From the NCBI GenBank assembly GCA_947177315.1, contig CAMWTX010000119.1:1-5236 (forward strand): 5,236 nucleotides of DNA, given 5' to 3'. Below are positions 1 through 5,236 of this stretch, piece by piece. Positions within the stretch are counted from its first letter, which is position 1. Each line of letters begins with the position of its first letter. The notes under the pieces are model-generated. The model worked only from the letters and a program-made list of their open reading frames with translations, had not been told where the DNA came from and did not search any database. A program made the position numbers and the translations under genes. This DNA is from an uncultured Bacteroidales bacterium (lineage in GTDB: Bacteria > Bacteroidota > Bacteroidia > Bacteroidales > P3).

Positions 1-1102
1 ATACCGGGGCTTCCTTGGCTTCGAGCGGATTGGCGTTTACGGACATGTTCTTGTCGGTTTCCCAACCCAGCGGCACACGTACCAGCGCGGAACGGTTGCG
101 GTCGCCCCAGCAGATGTTGGTGGGCGCTTCCTGGTGCGGAACCAAACGGAAATACGACATGGGGTTGGTGTTGCCGAAAGCCGTCAGGGAGGCGGCGCAG
201 TCGAGATAACCGGCAATGGCGCGCTTGGCGGTGTCGGAGAGCTTGCGGTTGGCGTCGAGCATCTGGTTCACGCCGTCTTTCATAATGGCGGTGTGGATAT
301 GCATGCCGCTGCCGGCCTTGCCCACGGTGATTTTGGGCGAGAAAGTAACCAAAAGCCCGTGCTGGTAGGCCATGGTACGCAGAATCCACTGGCCGATAAT
401 CAACTGGTCGGCGGCATCTTCGAGCGGACAGGGCAGAAATTCGATTTCGTTCTGTTCGTAGTTCTTGCCGTCCATGCTGAAATTGCCCACTTCGGAATGT
501 CCGTACTTGATACGGCATCCGCAGGAGGCCATGGCCAACATGGCTTCCTTACGGAAAGATTCGAACTTGGTGTAAGGCGAGGATTCGTGGTAGCCGCGTT
601 GGTCGTCGGCCTTGAAAAGCTCGTCTTCGGGGCCGATCACGTAATATTCCAACTCACCCATGCAATAGAACTCGAAACCGGTCTTTTCCTGCATCACTTC
701 TCCGGCGCGGCGCATCACGTAGGCGGGGTCGCTTTCAAAGGGATTGCCGTCTTTGTCGTAATACGAGCAGAGGATATCCACCGTGGGGATTTCGGCAAAA
801 GGATTGAGGTAAGCCGTGCGGTAACGCGGAATCACGTACAGGTCGCTCGCGCCGGCATCCAGGTTCTTGAAAAGGCTCGAACCATCCACACGTTCGCCGC
901 AGCTCAAAACGGTCTTGAGGTAATCCAGGTCGTTTACCACAAAATTGAGGGTCTTTAAACGTCCGTCTCCCGCCACGTAGCGAAAATTGACCATCTCGAT
1001 CTGATTTTCTTCCACATAACGGAGAATGTCTTCCTTGGTGAACTCGCAAGCGGGTTTCTGAAGAAACTGCACCATGGGGTGCGGATTCATGGCAATGCTC
1101 AT
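1..1102 (-). CDS. glnA: Glutamine synthetase, type I-like, 3' end outside window
   Basis: Glutamine synthetase makes glutamine from glutamate, ammonium and ATP in the cytosol and is the main entry point for ammonium nitrogen. The minus-strand frame is open from the ATG at 1102-1100 to the window edge, 367 codons. Type I motifs appear in order: DGSS (residues 73-76), the metal-binding pair in MGELEYY (E150, E152), a GHSEV segment (201-205) followed by NEIEF, the ATP/glutamate loop GSGMHIH (264-270), and a long match to the glutamate/ATP-binding region ending in NRSA (336-339) and VRVPLGWE. Homologues in this phylum are about 500 residues, so roughly a quarter is missing at the left edge, including any adenylylation site. 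The start is chosen because an A-rich leader and a good promoter precede it; M5 and M10 are less likely alternatives. It is divergent from the lipoprotein operon. Family assignment is secure; the exact GSI subtype is not. Confidence 0.95.
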   Translation of the reverse strand, partial: MSIAMNPHPMVQFLQKPACEFTKEDILRYVEENQIEMVNFRYVAGDGRLKTLNFVVNDLDYLKTVLSCGERVDGSSLFKNLDAGASDLYVIPRYRTAYLNPFAEIPTVDILCSYYDKDGNPFESDPAYVMRRAGEVMQEKTGFEFYCMGELEYYVIGPEDELFKADDQRGYHESSPYTKFESFRKEAMLAMASCGCRIKYGHSEVGNFSMDGKNYEQNEIEFLPCPLEDAADQLIIGQWILRTMAYQHGLLVTFSPKITVGKAGSGMHIHTAIMKDGVNQMLDANRKLSDTAKRAIAGYLDCAASLTAFGNTNPMSYFRLVPHQEAPTNICWGDRNRSALVRVPLGWETDKNMSVNANPLEAKEAPV

Positions 1103-1143
1103 ATCTGTAGTTTTTTTTGTTTTCCAAACGGATAAAATGGCGA

Positions 1144-1175
1144 CAAATTTAGTGTTTATTTTGGATTAAAGGCAA
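1144..1175 (-). promoter_or_regulatory. Predicted glnA promoter (Bacteroidota -33/-7 type)
   Basis: On the minus strand, TAAATTTG (1151-1144) is a perfect match to the TAnnTTTG -7 element. A TTG (1175-1173) lies 21 nt upstream as the -33 box. Transcription should start a few bases past 1144, giving a leader of roughly 35-40 nt that contains a run of eight A residues (plus-strand T at 1111-1118). A-rich leaders without a Shine-Dalgarno sequence are usual for translation initiation in this phylum. The assignment rests on motif and position only. Confidence 0.7.
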
Positions 1176-1189
1176 TTTGCCTAACTTTG
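1160..1189 (+). promoter_or_regulatory. Predicted promoter of the lipoprotein operon
   Basis: TTTG at 1160-1163 and TAACTTTG at 1182-1189 form a Bacteroidota -33/-7 promoter with an 18-nt spacer, slightly short of the usual 19-21. It overlaps the glnA promoter head-on: each -33 box lies inside the other promoter's spacer. The -7 element ends only 5 nt before the ATG at 1195, so the transcript would have little or no leader if that ATG is used. Confidence 0.65.
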
Positions 1190-1194
1190 CCGAT

Positions 1195-2001
1195 ATGAAC
1201 ACGAAACATCTCTTATCCGTTGTGAGGACCGGCATGGCTTTGTCAGCCCTCATTCTAGGCCTTTACGCCTGCAAGCCAACCTTTCATGAACCGGCCAACC
1301 GCCTTACCGCCGACAAAATCATTGCCGATTACGTAGCCAAGGAGTTCAAGGGCGCTCCCTGCACGCTCTACCTCTACACCGACACGAACAGCAGCCATCT
1401 GTCGCTATCCGACGATGACCGCCAGTTTGAAAGCGGGCGTGCCTACGTTTATTTTATCGATGAAGAACCCGCCTCGCCCTGGCCGCATCCCTGCCGTTCG
1501 GTATGGATTGACCGCAACAACGGCTCTTTTACGGTACAGCGCGGCGAAAGCCCCTTGCGTGGTTCCGAAAAATGGCTGCTCATCAACAATTTCTGGAACG
1601 AAGCTCCGCGCATGGGCAGCAGCGACTGCATTCTGTTGGGGCATCCCGACTATGTGGTGCAGCCTTGCTTCTACTACCAGTTCGACGGCGACAACCTTTC
1701 GGTGGAACACCAATGCTTGGAAATGTCTTCTTCCTCGGTGGAACTCTCCATCCACATCGACCAATCGGACCGGAACCTCCGTATCGTGGCGCAGGATCCC
1801 GACTCAACGGGCATGGGTTCCGTCTGCCTGAAGAATTACGGCTTCAGGTTTCATCTCGACAGCCTCTACGTGCCCGTTGACAGCGTGAACACCCGCCGCC
1901 TTGAACAGATTCCCGTGCATTACCGGGTATCGGCGGATCAAAAGGTGATTGCCAAAAGTTTTGTGCTGCCCACCAAGGGAAGCGGAAAAATAGACCTCTA
2001 A
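1195..2001 (+). CDS. Predicted lipoprotein of unknown function
   Basis: I do not recognise this family. From the ATG at 1195 it is 268 residues. K4 and R11 precede a hydrophobic stretch (14-25) that ends in LYAC, giving a lipobox-like site with lipidation at C26; Y at the -2 position is not classical. The mature part is soluble-looking, mixed alpha/beta, with no further membrane segment. It carries six more cysteines (56, 100, 145, 158, 174, 211), an even number compatible with three disulfides in the periplasm. A TTG six codons upstream (1177) also opens the frame but lies upstream of the predicted transcription start. An in-frame ATG at 1234 has a GAGGA five bases before it, but would leave a very short, uncharged signal peptide. 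The gene heads a run with the DUF4837 gene 15 nt downstream, so the two may act in the same envelope process. Confidence 0.75.
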   Translation: MNTKHLLSVVRTGMALSALILGLYACKPTFHEPANRLTADKIIADYVAKEFKGAPCTLYLYTDTNSSHLSLSDDDRQFESGRAYVYFIDEEPASPWPHPCRSVWIDRNNGSFTVQRGESPLRGSEKWLLINNFWNEAPRMGSSDCILLGHPDYVVQPCFYYQFDGDNLSVEHQCLEMSSSSVELSIHIDQSDRNLRIVAQDPDSTGMGSVCLKNYGFRFHLDSLYVPVDSVNTRRLEQIPVHYRVSADQKVIAKSFVLPTKGSGKIDL

Positions 2002-2016
2002 TCGTACCCAAGGATT

Positions 2017-3018
2017 ATGAAAAAGATATGGATACTGGCGGTTGCGGCATTGCTTGCCGCCTGCAAATTCGATACGCCCACCCTGCCCGGTTCGGGCGGA
2101 AAGACCTGCGAGGTCATCGTGGTAACGCCCAAAAGCCACTGGGACGGATATATCGGCAAATCCATCCGCGCCTTTTTGGGCAACGTCCAGCCGGGATTGA
2201 ACCAACCCGAGCCGTATTTCGACCTGGTGAATATCCTGCCGCAGCAGTTCAACGAGAGTGAAATGTTCAGGCATCACCGCAACGTGGTGATTGTGGAAGT
2301 GAATCCCGAAGCGAAACCTGCATTTGAATTAGTGCAGGAGGCCTGGGCTTATCCTCAGATTGTGGCGAAATTCAGCGTTCCCGACCAACAGGCTTTCGAC
2401 AGCCTGTTCGACCTCAAGAAAGAAAAGCTGATGGCCGCCCTCTATACCAAGGAATACCAACGGATACAGAAAGTGTTCAAGGCCGGGCACGCGGTCAATG
2501 TAAGCGAACGTCTGCAGAAGATGTACGGCTTTGACCTTGTTTTTCCCGACGGCTTTGATTTTTCCGCCGCCGACAAGGATTTTGGCTGGATCCGCAAGGA
2601 AAGCAAGGATTTCGGGCAAGGGCTGGTGTTTTCGATCATGCCCTACAAGAATCAAAACCAGTTTGAACCTGAAAACATCATTTCGGCACGAAACCAGATG
2701 TGCAGCCGGATTCCCGGCCCTGCCGAGGGTTCGTACATGAGCACCGAAACCGCCGAACCCGAATACGCTCCGATAAGCCGCCCCATCGACCTGAACGGTT
2801 TTTATGCCGTGGAAACGCGCGGCCTGTGGCGGCTCGAAGGCGACTTTATGGGCGGACCTTTCGTCAACTACCTGATTGCGGACACGGCCAACGCCCGCCT
2901 GATTATGCTGGATGCCTACCTGTACTCGCCGCGCAAGCCCAAACGCGACCTGCTGATGCAGCTGGAAGGCATTGCCCGCAGTTTTCATACCGTCAAGCCA
3001 ACAGACACGATTCAATAA
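2017..3018 (+). CDS. DUF4837 family lipoprotein
   Basis: This 333-residue protein starts with a textbook lipoprotein signal: KK at 2-3, hydrophobic 4-15, lipobox LAAC with lipidated C16. The mature sequence matches my recollection of DUF4837, a Bacteroidota lipoprotein family of about this length. Recognisable segments are the early EVIVVTPKSHWD (32-43), FRHHRNVVIVEVNP (84-97), a PGPAEGSYM block (233-241), and the C-terminal GFYAVETRGLWRLEGDFMGG (261-280) followed by PFV. No enzymatic motif is visible and the family's function is unknown to me. The start at 2017 is supported by the signal peptide and by AAGGA at 2010-2014, a Shine-Dalgarno-like stretch that is uncommon in this phylum. It lies 15 nt after the first lipoprotein gene and 12 nt before the kinase-deaminase gene, so cotranscription with both is likely. 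Confidence 0.85.
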   Translation: MKKIWILAVAALLAACKFDTPTLPGSGGKTCEVIVVTPKSHWDGYIGKSIRAFLGNVQPGLNQPEPYFDLVNILPQQFNESEMFRHHRNVVIVEVNPEAKPAFELVQEAWAYPQIVAKFSVPDQQAFDSLFDLKKEKLMAALYTKEYQRIQKVFKAGHAVNVSERLQKMYGFDLVFPDGFDFSAADKDFGWIRKESKDFGQGLVFSIMPYKNQNQFEPENIISARNQMCSRIPGPAEGSYMSTETAEPEYAPISRPIDLNGFYAVETRGLWRLEGDFMGGPFVNYLIADTANARLIMLDAYLYSPRKPKRDLLMQLEGIARSFHTVKPTDTIQ

Positions 3019-3030
3019 ACAACCTATACC

Positions 3031-4095
3031 ATGCTTATCATCGGCATTACCGGAACGCTCGGCGCAGGCAAAGGCACCGTGGTGGAATACCTGCGCAACA
3101 AACGCCGTTTCGCCTATTTCTCGGTACGGGATTTCCTTCGGGAAGAAGTACACCAAAGAGGCCTGGAAGCCAACCGCGACACGCTCACTTCGGTGGCCAA
3201 CGACCTGCGCGCCCAACATTCGCCTTCCTATATCGTGGATGAGCTCTACCGCCGCGCCGCGCAGTCGGGTTCAAACGCCATTATCGAAAGCATCCGTGCC
3301 GTGGGCGAAGTGGAAGCCCTCCGCAAAAAAGGCGGCTTCATGCTTTGGGCGGTGGATGCCGACGCCAAGACCCGCTATGAACGTATCCGTCTGCGGGGCA
3401 GCGAAACCGACCATATCGACTACGACACCTTTCTGGACAACGAAAAACGGGAACTCGACAACACCGACCCCAACAAGCAGAACCTCAAGGCCTGCATGGC
3501 CATGGCGGACGCCACGCTGCGCAACGACGGCAACATCGAGGAACTGCACAAGAAAATCGATGAGATCCTTTCCCGTTTCATGCCCCAGGAGGAAGAGGAA
3601 CACCGCCGCCCTTCGTGGGATGAATATTTTATGGATCTCTGCCACAGCGTGGCCCTGCGCGCCACCTGCAACCGGGGCCGGAGCGGCTGCGTTATCGTAA
3701 AGGACAAGCAGATACTGGTTACCGGCTATGTGGGGTCGCCCTCCCACCTGCCCCATTGCGACGAAGTGGGGCATCTTTTCCGCAAGACCCTGCACGAAGA
3801 CGGCAGCGTGAGCACCCATTGCGTGCGCACCGTACATGCCGAACAGAACGCCATCTGCCAGGCCGCCCGCCGGGGCGTGGCACTGGAAGGCAGCACGCTC
3901 TATTGCACCATGACGCCCTGCCGCACCTGCGCCATGCTGATCATCAACTGCGGCATCAGGAAAGTGGTGGCCGACTACAAATACCACGCAGGCGCGGAAT
4001 CGGAAGAGATGTTCGAGAAAGCCGGCGTGGAACTGCAATACATCCACAACGAGGTATTGCAATACAATAATCAGAAGCAAGAAAAAAGCGAATAA
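3031..4095 (+). CDS. P-loop kinase-like / dCMP deaminase fusion protein
   Basis: This 354-residue cytosolic protein has two domains. Residues 1 to about 183 form a P-loop nucleotide kinase-like domain with Walker A GTLGAGKGT (8-16), of the adenylate kinase/dephospho-CoA kinase/UPF0200 style. After an acidic linker (E187-E190), residues 194 to about 347 are a zinc-dependent deoxycytidylate deaminase domain: HAE at 269-271 (zinc ligand H269, proton-shuttling E271) and PCRTC at 296-300 (zinc ligands C297, C300). The deaminase probably converts dCMP to dUMP for dTMP synthesis, though dCTP cannot be excluded. The usual GYNG motif reads GYVG here (232-235), and extra His/Cys residues (H239, H242, C243, H248, H263, C264) suggest a second metal site. 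The role of the kinase domain is unknown: nucleotide kinase, sensor or regulator. Domain order resembles antiphage DcdV/AvcD, but those proteins are much longer (over 500 residues) and the neighbours are not defence genes. It is the last gene of the operon-like run, 12 nt after DUF4837, with no clear ribosome binding site. Confidence 0.88.
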   Translation: MLIIGITGTLGAGKGTVVEYLRNKRRFAYFSVRDFLREEVHQRGLEANRDTLTSVANDLRAQHSPSYIVDELYRRAAQSGSNAIIESIRAVGEVEALRKKGGFMLWAVDADAKTRYERIRLRGSETDHIDYDTFLDNEKRELDNTDPNKQNLKACMAMADATLRNDGNIEELHKKIDEILSRFMPQEEEEHRRPSWDEYFMDLCHSVALRATCNRGRSGCVIVKDKQILVTGYVGSPSHLPHCDEVGHLFRKTLHEDGSVSTHCVRTVHAEQNAICQAARRGVALEGSTLYCTMTPCRTCAMLIINCGIRKVVADYKYHAGAESEEMFEKAGVELQYIHNEVLQYNNQKQEKSE

Positions 4096-4113
4096 GCCGC
4101 TTACCGGCCCGTA

Positions 4114-5025
4114 TCAACGCCCGTATTGCGCCCGGTATTCCTTGGGTGTGATACCGGCGTTTTTCTTGAAATATTTGGTAAAGAAAGAGGCATCGGCGAA
4201 ATTGAGGGAATCCGCCACCTCGCGTATCGATTTGGAACTTATCCGGAGCATCTTTCCGGCTTCTTTGGTTACATATTCGTCTATCCAGCGGTTGGCCGTC
4301 CTGCCGGAAACCGATTTGACCACCACGCCCAGGTATTTGGGGCTCACATAGAGTTTGTCGGCATAGAAGGCCACGCTGCGCGAAGTTCGGTAAAAACGCG
4401 CCACCAGTTGTGTAAAGCGGTAGTAGAGCTCAAAATTGCCCAAATCGGAAACGGGCTTTTCCTCCACGTGCGCCGAGGTCATCATGGCCACCTGATAAAG
4501 CATGGCATGCATGAGCGAACGCAACATCTCCGTTTTGAACGGGTGGTCGGGCAAACGGCTCGACTCGAACAGGTGCCGGTGAATCCTTACCAAAGACCGT
4601 ATCTCTTCGGTATGCAGGCGTACACAGGGCTTTTTCTCCAGTTCCAGCACCAAGGGCCATAAATCGCTGTAGGCAATCAAGGCGCTTTGTATGAATTTTG
4701 GGGTGAAGCCGATACCGATGCCGTCGCTTTGGGGCATGATTTCCGCAAAGCGCACTTCCTGGCCGGGACGGATCAGCACCAGTTCGCCCCGGACTGCCTG
4801 ATAACGGTAACGGTCTATTTCGAACACGGCCCTTCCCTTGGTGCAAAGCGCCAGCAGCAACATGTCCGCCGAAAGGGATTCTTCCTGATAGGATGCGAAT
4901 TGATGCAGGTTCTTCAGGATAACCGCCTCTTCGCCGATATAACCGAGGTCGTTCTTTTCCTGTTCGAAATCGAAAAGGAGTGTTTTTACCGTTCCGTCTG
5001 CTTTTACAGGCTTGTTTCTTTTCAT
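4114..5025 (-). CDS. AraC-family transcriptional regulator
   Basis: This is a 303-residue DNA-binding regulator. The C-terminal domain (about 200-303) has both helix-turn-helix units: the first around VAFYADKLYVSPKYLGVVVK (218-237), and the second inside the AraC family signature spanning 266-298, with IREVADSLNF, FFTKYFKKNAGITPKEYR and the conserved GITP at 291-294. The N-terminal 40-110 region, with LALCTKGRAVFEID and ELVLIRPGQEVRF, is a cupin-like sensor half, so a small ligand is likely, but nothing indicates which. The ATG at 5025 follows a predicted -7 element by only 4 nt, and the next Met is at residue 55, inside the sensor domain, so the chosen start is fairly firm. It converges with the deaminase fusion gene (18-nt gap) and diverges from an exported protein gene at 5181, its most probable target. 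Confidence 0.93.
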   Translation of the reverse strand: MKRNKPVKADGTVKTLLFDFEQEKNDLGYIGEEAVILKNLHQFASYQEESLSADMLLLALCTKGRAVFEIDRYRYQAVRGELVLIRPGQEVRFAEIMPQSDGIGIGFTPKFIQSALIAYSDLWPLVLELEKKPCVRLHTEEIRSLVRIHRHLFESSRLPDHPFKTEMLRSLMHAMLYQVAMMTSAHVEEKPVSDLGNFELYYRFTQLVARFYRTSRSVAFYADKLYVSPKYLGVVVKSVSGRTANRWIDEYVTKEAGKMLRISSKSIREVADSLNFADASFFTKYFKKNAGITPKEYRAQYGR

Positions 5026-5029
5026 ACGG

Positions 5030-5061
5030 CAAATATAGCGGGTCCGTTATTTTCAACCAAA
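5030..5061 (-). promoter_or_regulatory. Predicted promoter of the AraC-family gene
   Basis: On the minus strand, TTTG (5061-5058) and TATATTTG (5037-5030) are separated by 20 nt, an excellent fit to the Bacteroidota -33/TAnnTTTG -7 consensus. The -7 box ends 4 nt before the ATG at 5025, so the predicted transcript has almost no 5' leader. The direct-repeat operator begins 4 bp upstream of the -33 box, so the regulator may also act on its own gene. Confidence 0.75.
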
Positions 5062-5064
5062 TCA

Positions 5065-5102
5065 TTTTAGGAAAAACAGACTATTTTTAGCGAAAAACAG
5101 AC
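5065..5102. promoter_or_regulatory. Direct-repeat operator, probable AraC-type binding site
   Basis: GAAAAACAGAC occurs twice without mismatch, at 5071-5081 and 5092-5102, with a 21-bp period, or two helical turns. Allowing one inserted base, the units extend to TTTTAGGAAAAACAGAC (5065-5081) and TTTTAGCGAAAAACAGAC (5085-5102). Tandem same-orientation half-sites about 21 bp apart are the classical arrangement bound by AraC-family dimers. The site lies between the predicted -33 boxes of the two divergent genes, and its downstream copy abuts the one for the gene at 5181. The repeat is directly visible; its recognition by the adjacent regulator is inferred. Confidence 0.75.
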
Positions 5103-5103
5103 C

Positions 5104-5134
5104 TTGTTTCACCTTTGGTTTACGCCTTATTTTG
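5104..5134 (+). promoter_or_regulatory. Possible weak promoter of the exported-protein gene
   Basis: TTG at 5104-5106 and TTATTTTG at 5127-5134 have a 20-nt spacer. The second box matches TAnnTTTG at five of its six defined positions. A start shortly after 5134 would give a leader of about 40 nt before the ATG at 5181. An imperfect -7 box directly downstream of an AraC-type repeat fits an activator-dependent promoter, but sequence support on its own is modest. Confidence 0.4.
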
Positions 5135-5180
5135 CATTTCTCGAAAATCAATTGCAAACCATTGTAACAGTAAGTGTAAT

Positions 5181-5236
5181 ATGAAAAGGAAAGGCCTTTT
5201 GCAGGGGGCGGCGGGAGCGGCGATGCTCCTTCTGTG
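5181..5236 (+). CDS. N-terminus of an exported protein or lipoprotein (partial)
   Basis: Only 18 codons and two bases are present. The visible residues begin MKRKGLLQG and continue through AAGAAMLLL: a positively charged start followed by a small hydrophobic core, as in a signal peptide. The next codon begins TG, so a cysteine there would give a lipobox-like LLLC, but the third base is outside the window. The gene is divergent from the AraC-family regulator and downstream of the direct-repeat operator, which suggests a regulated envelope function such as an efflux component or outer-membrane protein. No family can be assigned. Confidence 0.6.
   Translation, partial: MKRKGLLQGAAGAAMLLL

Noticed and set aside
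134..958. A 274-codon plus-strand open frame
   Set aside because: It lies antisense to glnA, whose frame is continuous and full of conserved glutamine synthetase motifs. Its own translation is a low-complexity G/V/H/A-rich product, as expected of a shadow frame in GC-rich coding DNA.
735..1127. A 130-codon minus-strand open frame overlapping the start of glnA
   Set aside because: It is out of frame with glnA and the translation has no recognisable motif; the glnA frame explains the region.
1177..1194. TTG at 1177 as start of the first lipoprotein
   Set aside because: It precedes the -7 element, so a transcript from the predicted promoter would not contain it; the ATG at 1195 gives a normal charged signal peptide.
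2329..3219. A 296-codon minus-strand open frame
   Set aside because: It is antisense to the DUF4837 gene and the start of the fusion gene, both of which have clear family motifs and sensible starts; no promoter or signal supports it.
3271..4080. A 269-codon minus-strand open frame
   Set aside because: It is antisense to the kinase-deaminase gene and its composition (A, V, G, F, H) is that of a reverse-frame artefact.
3031..4095. Calling the fusion gene a DcdV/AvcD antiphage system outright
   Set aside because: Length is far below that family, no defence genes are nearby, and I see no candidate partner small RNA next to the gene; kept only as a hypothesis.
4096..4108. Possible terminator hairpin GCCG-CTTAC-CGGC between the convergent genes
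   Set aside because: The stem is only 4 bp and no T tract follows on either strand, so it is too weak to call as a terminator.
4107..4138. Three near-copies of GCCCGTAT at about 11-12 bp spacing
   Set aside because: Two lie within the AraC coding end, where the EYRAQYGR residues account for the similarity; the third overlaps the stop and gap. Likely coincidental.
4126..4662. A 178-codon plus-strand open frame
   Set aside because: It is antisense to the AraC helix-turn-helix and signature regions; no independent support.
5131..5158. Inverted repeat TTTGCA ... TGCAAA with a 16-nt loop in the leader of the exported gene
   Set aside because: Six-bp AT-rich arms in an AT-rich gap are expected by chance, and no riboswitch or terminator structure could be built around them.

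Overview
The window looks like a chromosomal segment from a member of the Bacteroidota, probably Bacteroidales. Three things point that way: a DUF4837-type lipoprotein (a family I know only from this phylum), three good matches to the Bacteroidota promoter (TTG/TTTG, about 18-21 bp, then TAnnTTTG), and start codons that mostly lack a strong Shine-Dalgarno sequence. Coding regions are moderately GC-rich and the intergenic gaps are AT-rich. I see no rRNA, tRNA, CRISPR array, insertion sequence or integrase.

Layout. (1) Bases 1-1102, minus strand: the N-terminal 367 codons of a type I-like glutamine synthetase (glnA), cut by the left edge. (2) Bases 1103-1194: a compact divergent promoter region in which the two predicted promoters interlock. 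(3) Bases 1195-4095, plus strand: a tightly spaced three-gene run with gaps of 15 and 12 nt. It holds an unrecognised cysteine-containing lipoprotein, a DUF4837 lipoprotein, and a 354-residue fusion of a P-loop kinase-like domain to a dCMP/deoxycytidylate deaminase domain. (4) Bases 4114-5025, minus strand: an AraC-family regulator that converges on the fusion gene with an 18-nt gap. (5) Bases 5026-5180: a divergent control region with a perfect 11-bp direct repeat spaced exactly 21 bp apart, set between the predicted -33 boxes of the two flanking genes. (6) From 5181, plus strand: the first 18 codons of an exported protein or lipoprotein, cut by the right edge.

How the genes may work together. 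GlnA assimilates ammonium and stands alone. The three plus-strand genes are probably cotranscribed, but two products should sit in the envelope and the third is a cytosolic nucleotide enzyme, so the link may be no more than operon packing. The AraC regulator very probably controls the truncated exported gene next to it, and possibly itself, through the 21-bp-period direct repeat. The two points most worth following are that operator and the kinase-deaminase fusion, whose domain order recalls the antiphage deaminase DcdV/AvcD, although it is much shorter and not in an obvious defence context.
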